Part shown: piece by piece, positions 48,401 to 60,333 of the stretch
Layout of the letters: each line of letters begins with the position of its first letter
Position numbering within the stretch: position 1 is the first letter of the stretch
Assembly (NCBI GenBank): GCA_008360975.2
Contig: CM039211.1
Coordinates: forward strand, 71,445,965-71,509,964
Source: Lichenostomus cassidix
Lineage: Eukaryota > Chordata > Aves > Passeriformes > Meliphagidae
DNA length: 64,000 nt
Direction: 5' to 3'
The notes under the pieces: model-generated
Told to the model about the DNA's origin: nothing
The model's input: only the letters and a program-made list of their open reading frames with translations
The model's database searches: none
Translations under genes and position numbers: made by a program

Positions 48401-51400
48401 CTAAACATCTTGAACATCTTCTCTTAAGCAGCAGTTTTGTTCTGGTGTGGGTTTGTTTTTCCTTATCATCAGCATTTCTGCAGTCATAAATAAAACCCAA
48501 TGAGCTCAAGGGGAAGCAACTGCTGAGAAAATTAACTTTTATGGAATGAAAATACAGTTCAAGATTTTATTTTAAAATGTCTCAGCTTCAACTTCTGTTT
48601 CCTTTTAACAGAAAGTGGAATTTAGAGGCATCCTATGACTCTCTAATTAAAGTATCTTAAATATTAGAGCAGGTTTGAGAGACAAAATCTAATAGCTTCA
48701 GGTTTATTAAGGTGCTTCTTTATGTCCTTTTGTTTTGACCTGAAATTATTTTCTTTTTTTCCCTTAAATTCAAAACCAACATAGTCAGAAGGAAATCCTG
48801 TGCAGTCCTCTCTATTACCATACCAAAGAAATCCTTTCTGCCTCATGGCTTAAATTAATCTTTTAAATACTTGGAGTTGAAGAGGAATTACTCTTCAGGG
48901 CTATTGCTGCCAGAACTACTGAATGCAGGCACCATGTTCTGCCTTTCTTGGCAATATCACCTTGGTCACTCTTGACAACTGGACAACAAAAGGAGCAAAC
49001 ATTATGTTCTCTAGAGCTCTCTATATTTCTGGAGAACAGTAGTAAGAAACTAATTCAGTCCATAATTAATTGAATGGTGTCTGAATGTTTAAGTGAAAAA
49101 AAACTATAATTTATGAGGGGTGGAATCTGAAGAAATTATGTCAACTGTGTTTCCTACCTCAGCCACATTATGAGTTTTCTTCAAGGACTTCCCATTCATT
49201 TCCTTGGGAAATACTTAAGTTCAATACTTAACAGGTTCATTTCTTTAACAACAACATTACAAACTGTGCCTGACCAAGATACACAGCTCAAATAGCATTT
49301 TTCTAATTAGGGCTACCAAGCATTTTCAGTAAGATCTCTATCTTGGTAGCAAAGTTCACACTTGGCTACTTGAAAGACATTTGTCTGAGTCAGTTCTACT
49401 GTCAACCCACATAAAGTAAATTTTGCTCAGACCTTGACAATATTCGTGGTGTAGGCTGGAGCTGAAGATCTGACTTCCAGAGGTTCCTCCAAAACTGAAT
49501 TACCCTTTGATTCCTGTCTACCATTATTGAATGTACTTGATAATTTGGCTTTTAATAAGACAAATATTCTAGAATGGGTTACAATTGATAACACACAATT
49601 TTTCGTCAGATTTATTAATTAGCTTAAGAAGCTCAAAAAGACCCCTTTTTTACCTCCACTGAAGTATGAAAGACAGCTTCTTAAAGCACAAATTAATACT
49701 TTTTAAGTTGAAAAATTATACTTTATTTCTTTTCTCTATTATCTCTATGACTAAATGTGTCTCTGTATATATGAAATATTCCACACAGCAACTTGTATGG
49801 AAATAATAATTTGTTATTGCTCATTTGCAGTTCAAGATCATTTTGTCCTTACTCACCACTGGAAACAAGATGCAGCAGTAGTTAGACCAATTGGACAACC
49901 CAGTTAAATGTGAAAAATACCCACCACCTTTGCAATAACTCCTTCAATATCCAGGGAACCTCTTGTTTTGTTCAGAACATCCCCCAAAATTAAGGTGAAG
50001 CCAAACAGACCAGTGTCACAGTGTCACAGTAAGCATTTGAACATATCCCTCTCCCTCTCATAAAATTTTCAGTGTTATTAGCATAAGGAAGAAATAATAT
50101 TTGTATACAGAAACTCTTACATGGTGTACATGGGGGACACTCGCAGTTAAGTCACCAACTACAGATCATTTCACTTGATCTTTACACAAGTGGATTTGGG
50201 GTCATCCACCCTAGTATTTGAAATGAGCATCCACAACTGCTCTGCTGTGCAAGGGTGAATAAAGAGGTTGGACTTGAGTTTATCCCTGATGTGATCTGCA
50301 AAAGCACGCAGGAGCCCCTCCAAGAGCTCTCACCATGCTTGTATTAGGACAAGGAGTGACCTCCTGGCAGTTCCACATAAAAGATCTCTTCTGCAACCTT
50401 CTGTGACGCATAAAAGGATCAGACTGCTGCCCTGTTTCTGGTGGTTGGATATACACACGAGTGGGGTTCAAAAACACAAGTTCTGTACCTGTAAATTTGA
50501 ACTCTGTGAAAAAGTTGCATCCATTTGTTTCATGTCTTTGCTTTCCTCACCCATTTTTAAAACATAACAAGGAGAAAAGGGAAATTAAACTACTATTTCT
50601 ACTCTTAAAGAGTTGGATGATACATAGTTTTGTTACATAGGAGGTTGAAAAAGCAGATAGTTTAAGGTCTATTTCTGGTCCTAAAATCTGTTGTTTTCTG
50701 GTTCTGTCAGAACTGTAAATGAAAACTTGGATTCATTCTCACATTTTCCTGACTATTCAATTAACGCAGAATCTATTTTTTTGCCTACATAGCATACTAA
50801 ATCGCTAACATTTGGCTATTATTCTTTGTTACTACTACAATGTTATTTAATAATACTGACAGAATTACTATGCAGTCAAAAGATACTGTGAAAGCAGCCA
50901 GGCCTGATCCTTTATTTTCCTCTAGTCCTCATATTTCTCATCTATCCAATGGCACTTTAAGACATCAAAAATCTGAAGTCTGCAAAGTCTCTTGTCACAA
51001 CCCTTAAAAAAATGACTTCATAGTAGAGCTCCGAAAAGAGGAGGAGGAAGCAGGGCCAGAGAGTGGCAGGAACACCAACCTTGGGAAAGGATTTATCAAT
51101 CTGATTGAAAACAGACTTTAAAATTCTTCATGGACAGCTTCCCCCACCCACCCCTTTTTTCCCCCCTTGGTGTGTGTGATCAAATAAGTTGAGTATGGAA
51201 GATAAAAGTAAAATAGAAAAATACCTTTGCCCTCTGCATGGGGTGATTTCCCAAATGTATTGCACACTTGACTACACTCAATGGTGCTTGTCATCGCTGA
51301 CCCTCAGAATTAGCTGGAAACACATCTCTCCATTTTGACTTGAGCCTGATTGATCCTTCCACACTTTCAAAAGCTGTGTCTCACTTCCTGGCACTGCCAG

Positions 51401-51542
51401 ACACGTTGCAAATCATTACCACAGTAATTAGTGCCCAGGTTTCTGGCTATTGAGCACACTGGGGAGGAAGAGTCAGACAGGACCAGAGAGAGGGAGGGTG
51501 AGGGGCAGTGGGAACAGAAGTGAGGCCAAAAGGGCTTGGAGT
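45425..51542. other. Unique, repeat-poor non-coding DNA, 6.1 kb
   Basis: No CR1 is found. It contains a short TTTG run (46326-46346), an A12 run (46910-46921) and a C/T-rich stretch (51131-51170). AT-rich blocks with clustered TAAT/ATTA cores lie at 45930-46100 and 48180-48340. A weak LTR-like stretch with GAATAAAG lies at about 50110-50480. No gene is supported. Confidence 0.5.
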
Positions 51543-51800
51543 AGAATAGCCTGAGGGGAGACCTCATCATGGTCTGCACCTTCCTCTCTCTTCTCTTAGG
51601 CTGGATATCCTCTATCCTCTCAGGTTAGATATCACAGAAAGGTTTTTCATCTAGACAGTGGTGGGGCACTGGAACAGCTCCCCTGGGCAGTGGTCACAGC
51701 ACCAGCCTGGCAGAGTTCAAGGAGTGTTTGGACAAGGGTCTTGGGCACAGGGTGTGATCCTTGTGGATCCCTTTCAGCTCAGGGTATTCTGTGATGATGG
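51543..51800 (+). mobile_element. CR1 LINE fragment of a distinct subfamily (about 260 bp)
   Basis: Plus-sense: AGCCTGAGGGGAGACCTCATC, AGGTTAGATATCACAGAAAGG, TTTTTCATCTAGACAGTGG, GGGCACTGGAACAGCTCCCC, CAGTGGTCACAGCACCAGCC, GAGTTCAAGGAGTGTTTGG, GATCCTTGTGGATCCC, ending GGTATTCTGTGATGATGG. The GTCACAGCACC and AGAGTTCAAG blocks separate it from the other copies here. An internal deletion follows the opening block. Confidence 0.88.
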
Positions 51801-52365
51801 GACTGCAATCTGCTGCTGAGGGAATGCTAAATTTAACCTTGCAGTATTATTGCATGTTTGCTGAACTACAGAGAATCACTTTTATTTATTTTATTTATTT
51901 TAAATCCCTTCAGGGTTAGGGAAATGCAACAGGTCTTTGAGGGGGTGACCTTCATCTGCTTCAACAGGGCTGGCTGCAGCCAGAGTCTGTTTGGATTCTG
52001 CCCATTACCTAAAGGCACAGAGGAAAAACCTCTTTTGTGCCTTCTCATCTCTGCAGCAAGAGGTGAGCAAGCCTCCCTGCTCTTAATGCATGCCCAGATG
52101 TAGGAAATCGTGCTTCACCTCACAGTGGTTTTTTTTTTAATTTTGTTGTGGTTATTACAGGTTCAGAACACACTGGCAGTGGCTGCCCTCTCTGCTCTCA
52201 TCACCCTGCACACACACAGCTCCAGTGCCCAGCAGAATACAGAGCATTTTGTTTTACAGCCTCTTTCCCTTTTTCTTTTTCTCCTCTTTTCCTTTTTGTC
52301 ATTTACCTGGCTGTTCCACACACAAGGTGTGTTCATCCTCCAGAAAGACTGAAAAAATTTTTATG
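51801..52365. other. Unique non-coding DNA with a short (TTTAT)n patch
   Basis: A TTTATTTATTTTATTTATTT patch lies at about 51881-51901, and a T/C-rich stretch at 52260-52300. No gene is seen. Confidence 0.6.
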
Positions 52366-52433
52366 CAGGTTAGCTGTTGGGCTTGATGACCTTGGAGGGG
52401 TTTTTTTTTAAATGTAAATGATTCTACAATTTT
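52366..52433 (+). mobile_element. CR1 LINE terminal fragment (about 65 bp)
   Basis: GTTGGGCTTGATGACCTTGG, then a T-rich stretch and AAATGATTCTACAATTTTAT, corresponds to the last part of CR1 with one decayed octamer pair. Confidence 0.72.
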
Positions 52434-54067
52434 ATATCCCACCCTCCCTTTTTCTTATCTAAAGAAAACCAGTAGGGACAAGAATGCAAACCAAAAGTCT
52501 GGCAAGAAGGCGGAATAAAATCCTTATCTCAAGGAGGGATAATTGATAATTAGAAGATTTTGACTCATGGATGAGACTGTTGTTTCATTTTGTTTTCTCC
52601 CAAGAACAAAGAACTCTATTTTCAGAAGGAGTGCTGAAAGGTTACTGGATGACTCCAGGAGTTATCAGTGTCTATTTACACTGGTGATCTGCATCACTGA
52701 GCTCACAGACCAGAGATAGTTCCACAAACCCCCTCTCCCAGCTGTTCTCCCATACCATTGAGGGCTAAAAACCAACCCTCTCCCCCTCACCAGCCCAGAC
52801 ACAGAAGCTGCTTTCAGAGGGATTTTTAACCTCCTCTTTCAAGGTAGCATCATATCTGCAGTGGAAGACAAAAAGCAGAGGCACACAGACCCACTTGCAT
52901 TTACAGCATGGCCTCAGAGGTTCCTGAAAGATCATTATTACCATATTTCACAGCACTTGGTGTCACTGTGACCGAGAAGCTCAGATATTCACCTTTGACC
53001 CAGGCCTGATAAGAGGCACAGACAGCATTCCTCTGATAGTTAAGGTGGAAGAGTTATGATGGTGCACTGAGAGCCAAAGAAGGGGTGGCCCCACTGTGAT
53101 TTAGGATTTGTAAGCCCCTTATGATGAGTAGAATTCACAATGAAAGATGTTTTATCATCGGCAGCTAAATCTTCCTGACAATGCCAGCTTTGTGCAGCCG
53201 TGGAATGGGCTTCCTCAAGAATAAACCTAGCAGAATGTGTCCCCTTGGGATCCTGGGAAGAAAAATCAATGGCTAGCACAAGAGCTCTTAATTTACACAC
53301 CATGCAAGGGGCAGCAGCTGGAACAAGAAAGATGATCTAAATATTGAGTTGCCTTTGTTTAACTGAAAAATATGGTGTGCTCCTAATCTAGTTGAATAAG
53401 GACGATGTTTTTGGTCAGGATTCTTCATCCATGCCTGTGGGTTGACACACTGGGAGCTAATTTTGAATAATGGAAGGCATGCCCATAGAGAAAGTAAACC
53501 CAGGGTAATTAAAATGATATGTCACACACAGAGACATTTTGGTGTGTGATGTTTAGATCCAGCCCTCTATAAACAACAATATAAATATACTTTACCTCCT
53601 CTTACCAAGATGCAGAAAACATTCCTTACCCCTATAAAAGTCACAAACCTTTCAAAGCCCTTAAAGAAACTCTATATACCTTCTTAATATCCTTTACTGC
53701 TATGCCAGAAGCCAGTGGGATATTCAATTACCTGTGCTTCGATTTCCCACTCTGCACAACAAACTTGGGATTTTGTGTTTAAAATTTGAGTCATGGCTCT
53801 GGGGTCAGGGAGAGAACAGTGGGTGTTACATACACACTTTGACTCAAGAAAAGATTTTGACACAATTTGCCAGGAGACACCATAGCCAAATTGCCAATTT
53901 ATAAATTGAATAAACATTTTGTGACATGATAAGTGTGGAAAATTAGCTGGATTGTAGAAAATTAATTGTTTTGCTAGGCTTTTAGGATGGTGGAGAGTGA
54001 CACAAAGCCTGATCTGTAGCCAGAGTCCAGTGTCAGGAATTACTACTGGCAACAACCTTGCACAAGC
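52434..54067. other. Unique non-coding DNA
   Basis: A 123-codon minus-strand open frame (53684-54055) and an 87-codon one (53040-53303) are present but match nothing I recognise. No other features. Confidence 0.5.
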
Positions 54068-54577
54068 TCTTTATTGACAGCCTGAAGAAGGAGATAGGGC
54101 TGATTTCTTTCCAGGTTTGTGGATGACACCAAGTTGAACTGGGAGGCTGACATACTGGAAAGTAAAGTTCTTATTCAGAGGGACTTATATGGCCTAAAGA
54201 AATTGTTTGGCAGAAACAATTTCTCTCCCAGAGTCCAATATCTGGGAAAGACTAACCCCATGAAACTGGGCTGAGCGACTTTTTATATGGGCAACTAGTG
54301 ATAGGAAAAGGGGGAACAGTTTTAAACTAAAAGAGAAGAGATTGAGATTAGATGCTGGGAAGAAATTCTTCCCTGTGAGGGTGGTGAGGCCCCAGCACAG
54401 GTTGCCCAGAGAAGCTGTGTCTGCCCCATATCTGGTGGAGTTCCAGATCAGGCTGGATGGGGTTGGGAGCAACCTGGGATAGTGGAAAGTGTCCCTGCCT
54501 GTGGCAGAGGGGTTGGAATGAGATGATCTTTTGTTTTCCTTCCAACCCAAACCATTCTATGATTCAATGAACAGGGG
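54068..54577 (+). mobile_element. CR1 LINE fragment reaching into the reverse-transcriptase region (about 510 bp)
   Basis: The longest CR1 copy here. Near 54114-54137 the plus strand reads RFVDDTKL, which is the FxDD catalytic motif of the CR1 reverse transcriptase. The match continues through CAGAGGGACTTATATGGCC to a gap, then GATGCTGGGAAGAAATTCTTC, GAGGGTGGTGAGGCCCCAGC, CAGGTTGCCCAGAGAAGCTG, AGTGTCCCTGCCTGTGGC, TTCCAACCCAAACCATTC and TATGATTCAATG. The coding part is out of frame, partly deleted and cannot encode an active enzyme. Confidence 0.9.
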
Positions 54578-54584
54578 AGTTTCG

Positions 54585-54624
54585 GGTAGATATCCCTTTT
54601 AACTGAATTATTCTATGATCCACC
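54585..54624 (+). mobile_element. Second short CR1 tail, directly after the 54.1-kb copy
   Basis: GATATCCCTTTTAACTGAATT then ATTCTATGATCC resembles a CR1 terminus. It lies just 8 bp beyond the end of the preceding copy and could be the remnant of an older CR1 into which that copy inserted. Confidence 0.5.
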
Positions 54625-57481
54625 TCACAAGTAGCCCTTTAAGCCAGTAAGAGGAACCTGGCCAGGACAACCTGTTCCCTCACCCAGATGGCTAGCTTTC
54701 ATTTTACCAATTCATCTATCTGAATGGCTTCTGCTCTTTCAGAGCATACAATATGAGGATAATTATCCTCATGTACCACACAGCAAGGAGTAATAGCAAT
54801 TAGAGTGGATAAAGGGCTTTGAGTCCCAGGCAGGGTTTTCTTTGCAAGCTCAACGTTCAGTGCATTACAAACCTCTGTGTTTTATCAGGGAACAGATTGT
54901 ATCTGTACAGTGATTATTGCAACTGATGGGTGGCAATACATATCACACTGGAATTTAACAATATTGTTTGACTAATTACATTTGCAACAATTTCCTGTCA
55001 GGAGCATAAGCCTTGCTGCTTTCAAAGTGCAGCGTGTAACACTGTGTGATGTGAATGGTCACAGCTGGTGGGTGACACCTGAGTTTGCTGTGGCTTATGC
55101 AGCCAGCCTGTCTCAAGAAAATCCAAATATTATATAACACAAAATACAATATTTCTGAGTACAACACCTTCCCCAGCTCAATGGCCAAAGCCTCAACTCA
55201 ACCGTGTTTTTCTGTCACATCCTCAGTCCCCAAAGACACAGTGCATGCTGTCACACTGCTCTGGAGACAGGTGATATCTGTTTCCTGCTCAATTTGAACA
55301 CCACCTGTGTCTTTGCAGCTGCCAGAGGCCACAGCCTGGTTTAAACCCTTCAGCCAGGTCATCTATTGGAGCACGAATGCAAGTTCTTGCAGGAGAGCTG
55401 GGACTCACAGTCCAAAGTCAGGCTGCAGCAGAACCAGGAGCAGGAGAGCATCCTGCCCTCTGCCCAGGTCACCTGTCCTCTGCCAGGCTCCTGCAGAGAC
55501 ATCATGAACATTGGTGTGAAGGTGTGGCACAGTGGAAGGAAGAGCATTTAAAGAGAAAAATAGCCTGCATGCGGCTCCAATATTGTAAAAATATTTTTCC
55601 TTTTTCTATTCTGAATCACAAAAAAGTATAAAAACTGAAATGCAGGGGATTTCAAAAATATCTCAGTTACGACCCCAAAGAATTAACTTTTCATGAAGTA
55701 AAAATCTGTATTGGCTTTTACATATAAAAGATAAGAATACAATACCTACATGTATACATATATGTACACTTCTTGAGATACTATTGCCATTACATTCTGC
55801 TTAAAAAAAAAACACCAAACCAAGGGAAAAAAAACCCAAACTACTTAAAAAATGATAATTTATTTAATAAGTCAACATTCTATTTAGGATAAAAAGTCAG
55901 AGGGAAACACCTTTTCCTTCTTGAAATGAAAAGTTTTGCTAGACAGCAACAACTTCAACTGATGCATTTGAACTTGGTCTACTCAAAACTGATTGGATAT
56001 TTCAACCTCTGCAATTAATTTTTTTCATTTATTATGAAATTTTGTTTTCCAGGAAGCACCATTTGGTTAAGAAATTGACTGAGACCAGAAAAAACAGAAA
56101 CAAAAGCAAAAACTAACAAACAAAAAAAAAATAAAAAAAACCCCACCAATTGGCAAGGGAGTGGTGGTGAAAAGGGGGAAACAACGAAGGATGGACATCT
56201 GTATTTTTGTTGGAATGGAGACCATTTCTGCACAACTTAGACCTGTGCATTTAAGTAGACTCCTACAGGTTTGTGGCTGTGTTTGTGACATCAGCAACTC
56301 CTTCCATTGCCTTCTCAGGGAGGTAAAGATGTCCTTTGGTTCATCCAGCAGTAGAACTTCTGATGTTCAGATGTGCAAATAGCTCACAGGCTCCTGAAGA
56401 GGTGTCTGCATCTCTTCAAGGCAGACCAGTCATTTCTCAGTATAAACACATAATTTTATCAATGGGTTATTTAATCATCATGTAATTGCTGTTTCTTTAT
56501 CAAAAAATTATGTTTAACAAAGATGCCCTTGTACAAGTAACTGTGTAATTCAAGTACTTGAATTGTTTACACGCTTTAAACAAAAAAGAGACTAAGAGTT
56601 GATAGTTATTTGTTATAGCTTGCCTATTAGATTGCTGGGAAGCCTTTTTTGAAGTTAACATAATGTCATTATAAAGAGGCACCTGAGCCATAAACCTCAA
56701 CTATCATAGCAAATCTGAGTTCCATCATCTGTAAAGGCTGATGTTGTGAGATTTTGCATTTATAGTTCAAGTCCAGCATTGTCCATTGATCTAAATTTCA
56801 TCTGAGTTCACAACAGAAGAGATTTTTATAACCCAATAAATAATTTCAATACCTAGAAGAGACTAGGTGACATTTTTAGGTATGAGGTACTCCTTAATGT
56901 CAGTTCACTTTTTAAAGTGACAGTGACTTTAGGAAAATACTTGATACAGAATATAAAATATAAAATTTCTTTAAGATCATAGAATAAGTGCAAGGCAAAG
57001 ATCTTCCTAGACCTGTCCACATATCCCAGTGTTGAGGCTGTCCCTTTGCCATTGAAAACAGGAATACTCTCTTCACAGTTGGTTAGTAATACCAAGTTCA
57101 CGATTGCAAAGGAACAGAGGTTGTACTGAACAAGGAAAGACTAAAAAGAAAAACAGAAAAAACAAACATCCTACTGATTTCCTTGCTAGACTGCCAGGAT
57201 AACTAACCTCATCAGCTGCAGAGACTCATCAGAAGCATTTGACCATCCTGCAGATATAGAACAGCCATCTGGTGTCAATGGCATTGCTGTAACTGTGCTT
57301 AGGGATAAAGTACATTTCCATACTAATCCAGGAGTCATATTTACCCTCTCAACCTGTGACCTGTATTCAAATTGTTCATATGGAAAGGCTATCTTTAAAC
57401 TTTCCTCAAAATATAGCTTCAAAAGTACTCTATCTCAGTACCCATCAGTTCAGTTCAGGAGTTGAACAAGAAAATAAATCA
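54625..57481. other. Unique non-coding DNA with A-rich patches
   Basis: A-rich tracts occur at 55802-55852 and 56095-56150. No gene, CR1 or LTR is recognised. The minus-strand 78-codon frame at 57186-57422 is not supported by anything else. Confidence 0.55.
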
Positions 57482-57580
57482 AAATATATATATATTTTTA
57501 TGTAGAGAATCACATATACATGTGTGTGTGTACCTAAATGTCTATAAGTGTATGTGTATATATATGTGTGTGTGTTCATA
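57482..57580. repeat. Interrupted (TA)n/(TG)n alternating tract
   Basis: ATATATATATATTTTTATG, CATGTGTGTGTGTACC and GTATATATATGTGTGTGTG blocks are separated by short unique sequence: an eroded alternating purine-pyrimidine microsatellite. Confidence 0.88.
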
Positions 57581-60245
57581 TGCATAGCTGACAAAACAAA
57601 ATAAAAGAAAAAACAAGACTAAACACCATAGAAAAAAATTCACTAACTTTTGTCAGAGGTTGAGGAAGGAGATTTTGTTAATATTATGATTCTTGTGGGG
57701 GTTCAATTCATGATTGTTAAAAAAAAAGTGGTAAAACAGTCAATCAAAAACAGAGTTAATCAGCTTTCAACAAGATATGTCATGAACTGAAAAATTAAAC
57801 TGAGCTAAAATAGCCCAAAATTATCTGCATTTGTTCCCTGCTCACCTGCAATAAATTACTTGTAAACCCAAGAACTTGCAAGATCACAGTTTTATGCCAA
57901 ATGAAGCCTGGAGAAATTGTCCTGTACTGTGTTTCTCAGACTGTAGGATATGGACTGCTGAGTGTCTGGAAGGTGTCAGAGTGGGGACTGTGAAATTACT
58001 GCCAAAATCCTTGAAAGATCACTCTGGAGTGCATTCCCAGGAAAGAAGGGAAGGGGAATACACACAAAGTACAAACCAAACCAAACAAACAAAAGACCAA
58101 GAAACAAAATTAAAATAAACACACCCAAAGCCCCCAAACAAACAAACTACGAGACCTCATGAAAACCCAAAACACAAACAAGCAAATAGCAATTAAAAAA
58201 AAAAAAAAAAAGCTGACTACTCAATGTCAAACCCTCTTCCTTAAAGGTTTCTGTCTAAATAGAATTAGTTTCAGTAATGCTGCACCAGATTATCATTGAA
58301 TATGTTCATCTTTCTTTAATTACAGTGTTTTGACAAAAAAAGTTACTTTATCTGGATTTTTGAAGCTTGGGAAATATTGATCTCTCCTGTCCTCAGACCA
58401 GCTTGCCTTATTATGTAACCCAAGTCAGAACCATTTCTTCTCCCACCATCCACAACCAAACAATGCTTCTGGTCTTTCCTCCTACTTGTACTCATCAGAG
58501 TATCCCCAAAATAAAGTTTCAATTCTCTTTTATGAATTTTGCCCCCAAAATTATACCAGCTTGAGAAAAAAAAATAATACTGATTGGTTGGGGGTTTTTT
58601 ACCCTTTATAAATTACAGGAAGCATGAAAATTATGATCCTTCACTAGGAAGCTTCAGAATAGCTGTAACCACGTAATTGCCACCATGAATGAAATGGAAA
58701 CTACCAAATACAGCAACTGATTTGTGATGCAAAATAAGTGCTTCCTGCTTTTCTCCCAAACTTAGTGCCCATGAAGAAGTGAGATACTGTAGCTGCAGGC
58801 ATGAAAGCTACCCAAAATAAATTCTGTGAGTGGTGTGTGATGGGAAACATATTCTCTTTGCATTTTTGCTATCCTCCAAAATGCCTTTGGAAGAGGAGAG
58901 ATGGTTCTAAAATAATGAGAGATTTTCCTGGCAAAGCCATGCCTTAAATAATTAGATGCCAGTGAGGAAACATCACTTCACAGCCAGTGAATCAATGCCC
59001 TTTTGATTCAGGCTTCATTGAGGAAGGTCATGTTATGCTAAGGAGCAGTAACTATGAGTGTCTAATAAAAGCCACTGGTGACTCGTTGGTTGACTTGGCA
59101 GCTGTGGAAACACAGTGACCTTGCAGCAGAAGGTGAGAACACGATGTTGCAACCCCAAAAAGCCTCAGCCATAGGTAGGTTTACCCCCCTGGATGCTTCA
59201 TTGTTGACTCAGCAGCATTACTCCAGGAGCAACATTATTCACGTGCTCAATGACTGAAGAATCACATTTTTATATGCTTCACTCCCACCTTTAACCAGCT
59301 CCTCAGCCTGCAAAACTTCTACCTTTTGTTTTGTTCCATTTTCCAAAATGCAGGAAAATACTATTATTAACTGGAGAAACTCCAGATACAAGAGCCAAAT
59401 TTAAATGGACTATTCATTACCAACCAGCAGGACTGTGAGCGTGTCAGAATGTAAATGCCTAACTAACCTTAATATGAAATTTGAAATTATGCCATGGAAA
59501 CTCAATGGGCTCTCTAAGTACCTGGCAGGCTGCAAGTTGTGAATAGATGGTCTACAATTGTGGATGTGTCTGTACTGCTACTTTCTCCACACCAGAAGTA
59601 CTAGGTAATTGGTTAAATTTAATGGCATCCTCTTTGATGGCATCAGTGGTGAGAAGTATTTGGAAAACTGTCGTGGCCTGGTGGTCAGTGCTTCCCACCA
59701 AGGGAAGTTCCCTGAAATGGTATCTGCCTCCATCAGTCTATAAGGCAGCTCAATTAAAAACAGTGGTGAAATTATTGGGAAAATTCATGCTGATTTTCCT
59801 TTACTCTGCAGCAGGCTGTTAAAATGCCCTAGGGCTCAGAACAAGGCTGTCAAGTGATGTATTTCCAGCGGGTGCCATTCAAAGAGAGCAAATACTGATT
59901 TTTTCCAAGAGACGACACAAATCTTCCCGTTGAATTCACCAGGCTTCAGATCAAAACCTCTCCACAGAGTTTTCCGTTTCAGCTGCAGGGAGATACTACA
60001 CATAAAGTCTTTTCTTGAGAGGTATGGAGTACCTATATCTTTCCACCAATACAAATAAGGCAATTGAACTTTTCTCCTCTCCTTCCTCTCAAAAGGAAAA
60101 CTACCTGGAACAGTGGGAAAGTGACATTATGAGAGATAACAATTCTCCAAGTATAAAGCAATGTCATTCTTTTGGATTCAACAAAATGATGCAAGTTTGT
60201 ACCAAACATGCAGTTAGTTAAGCCTACCTGACTGAAACAGATTTT
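57581..60245. other. Unique DNA with an A-rich tract and CpG-retaining block
   Basis: A-rich CAAA/CCAAA sequence spans 58066-58212 and ends in A17. The block at 59860-59990 keeps four CpG sites within about 110 bp and has open frames on both strands. No gene is confirmed. Confidence 0.5.
58066..58212. repeat. A-rich (CAAA)n-like tract ending in poly-A
   Basis: Degenerate AAAC/CCAAA units end with a 17-19 A run at about 58194-58212. The sequence upstream is not recognisable as a retroposed transcript. Confidence 0.85.
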
Positions 60246-60249
60246 GCAT

Positions 60250-60333
60250 TCAAAAAAAAAGCCCAAACCAAAGAAACCCAAACAACCTCAACCATACTAA
60301 CAAAAATCACAAAACCTTATAATGAAAATGTTA
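60250..60333. repeat. Copy 1 of a local duplicated module (about 85 bp)
   Basis: GCATTCAAAAAAAAAGCCC opens the module, and its core at 60278-60327 (starts CCAAACAACCTCAACC, ends CTTATAATGAAA) is identical over 50 bp to 61675-61724. After one mismatch the match continues with TGTTA. It is not a known repeat to me. Confidence 0.85.

Noticed and set aside
53684..54055. 123-codon minus-strand open frame
   Set aside because: No recognisable motif, no acceptor or donor pattern that convinces, and a length within chance expectation.
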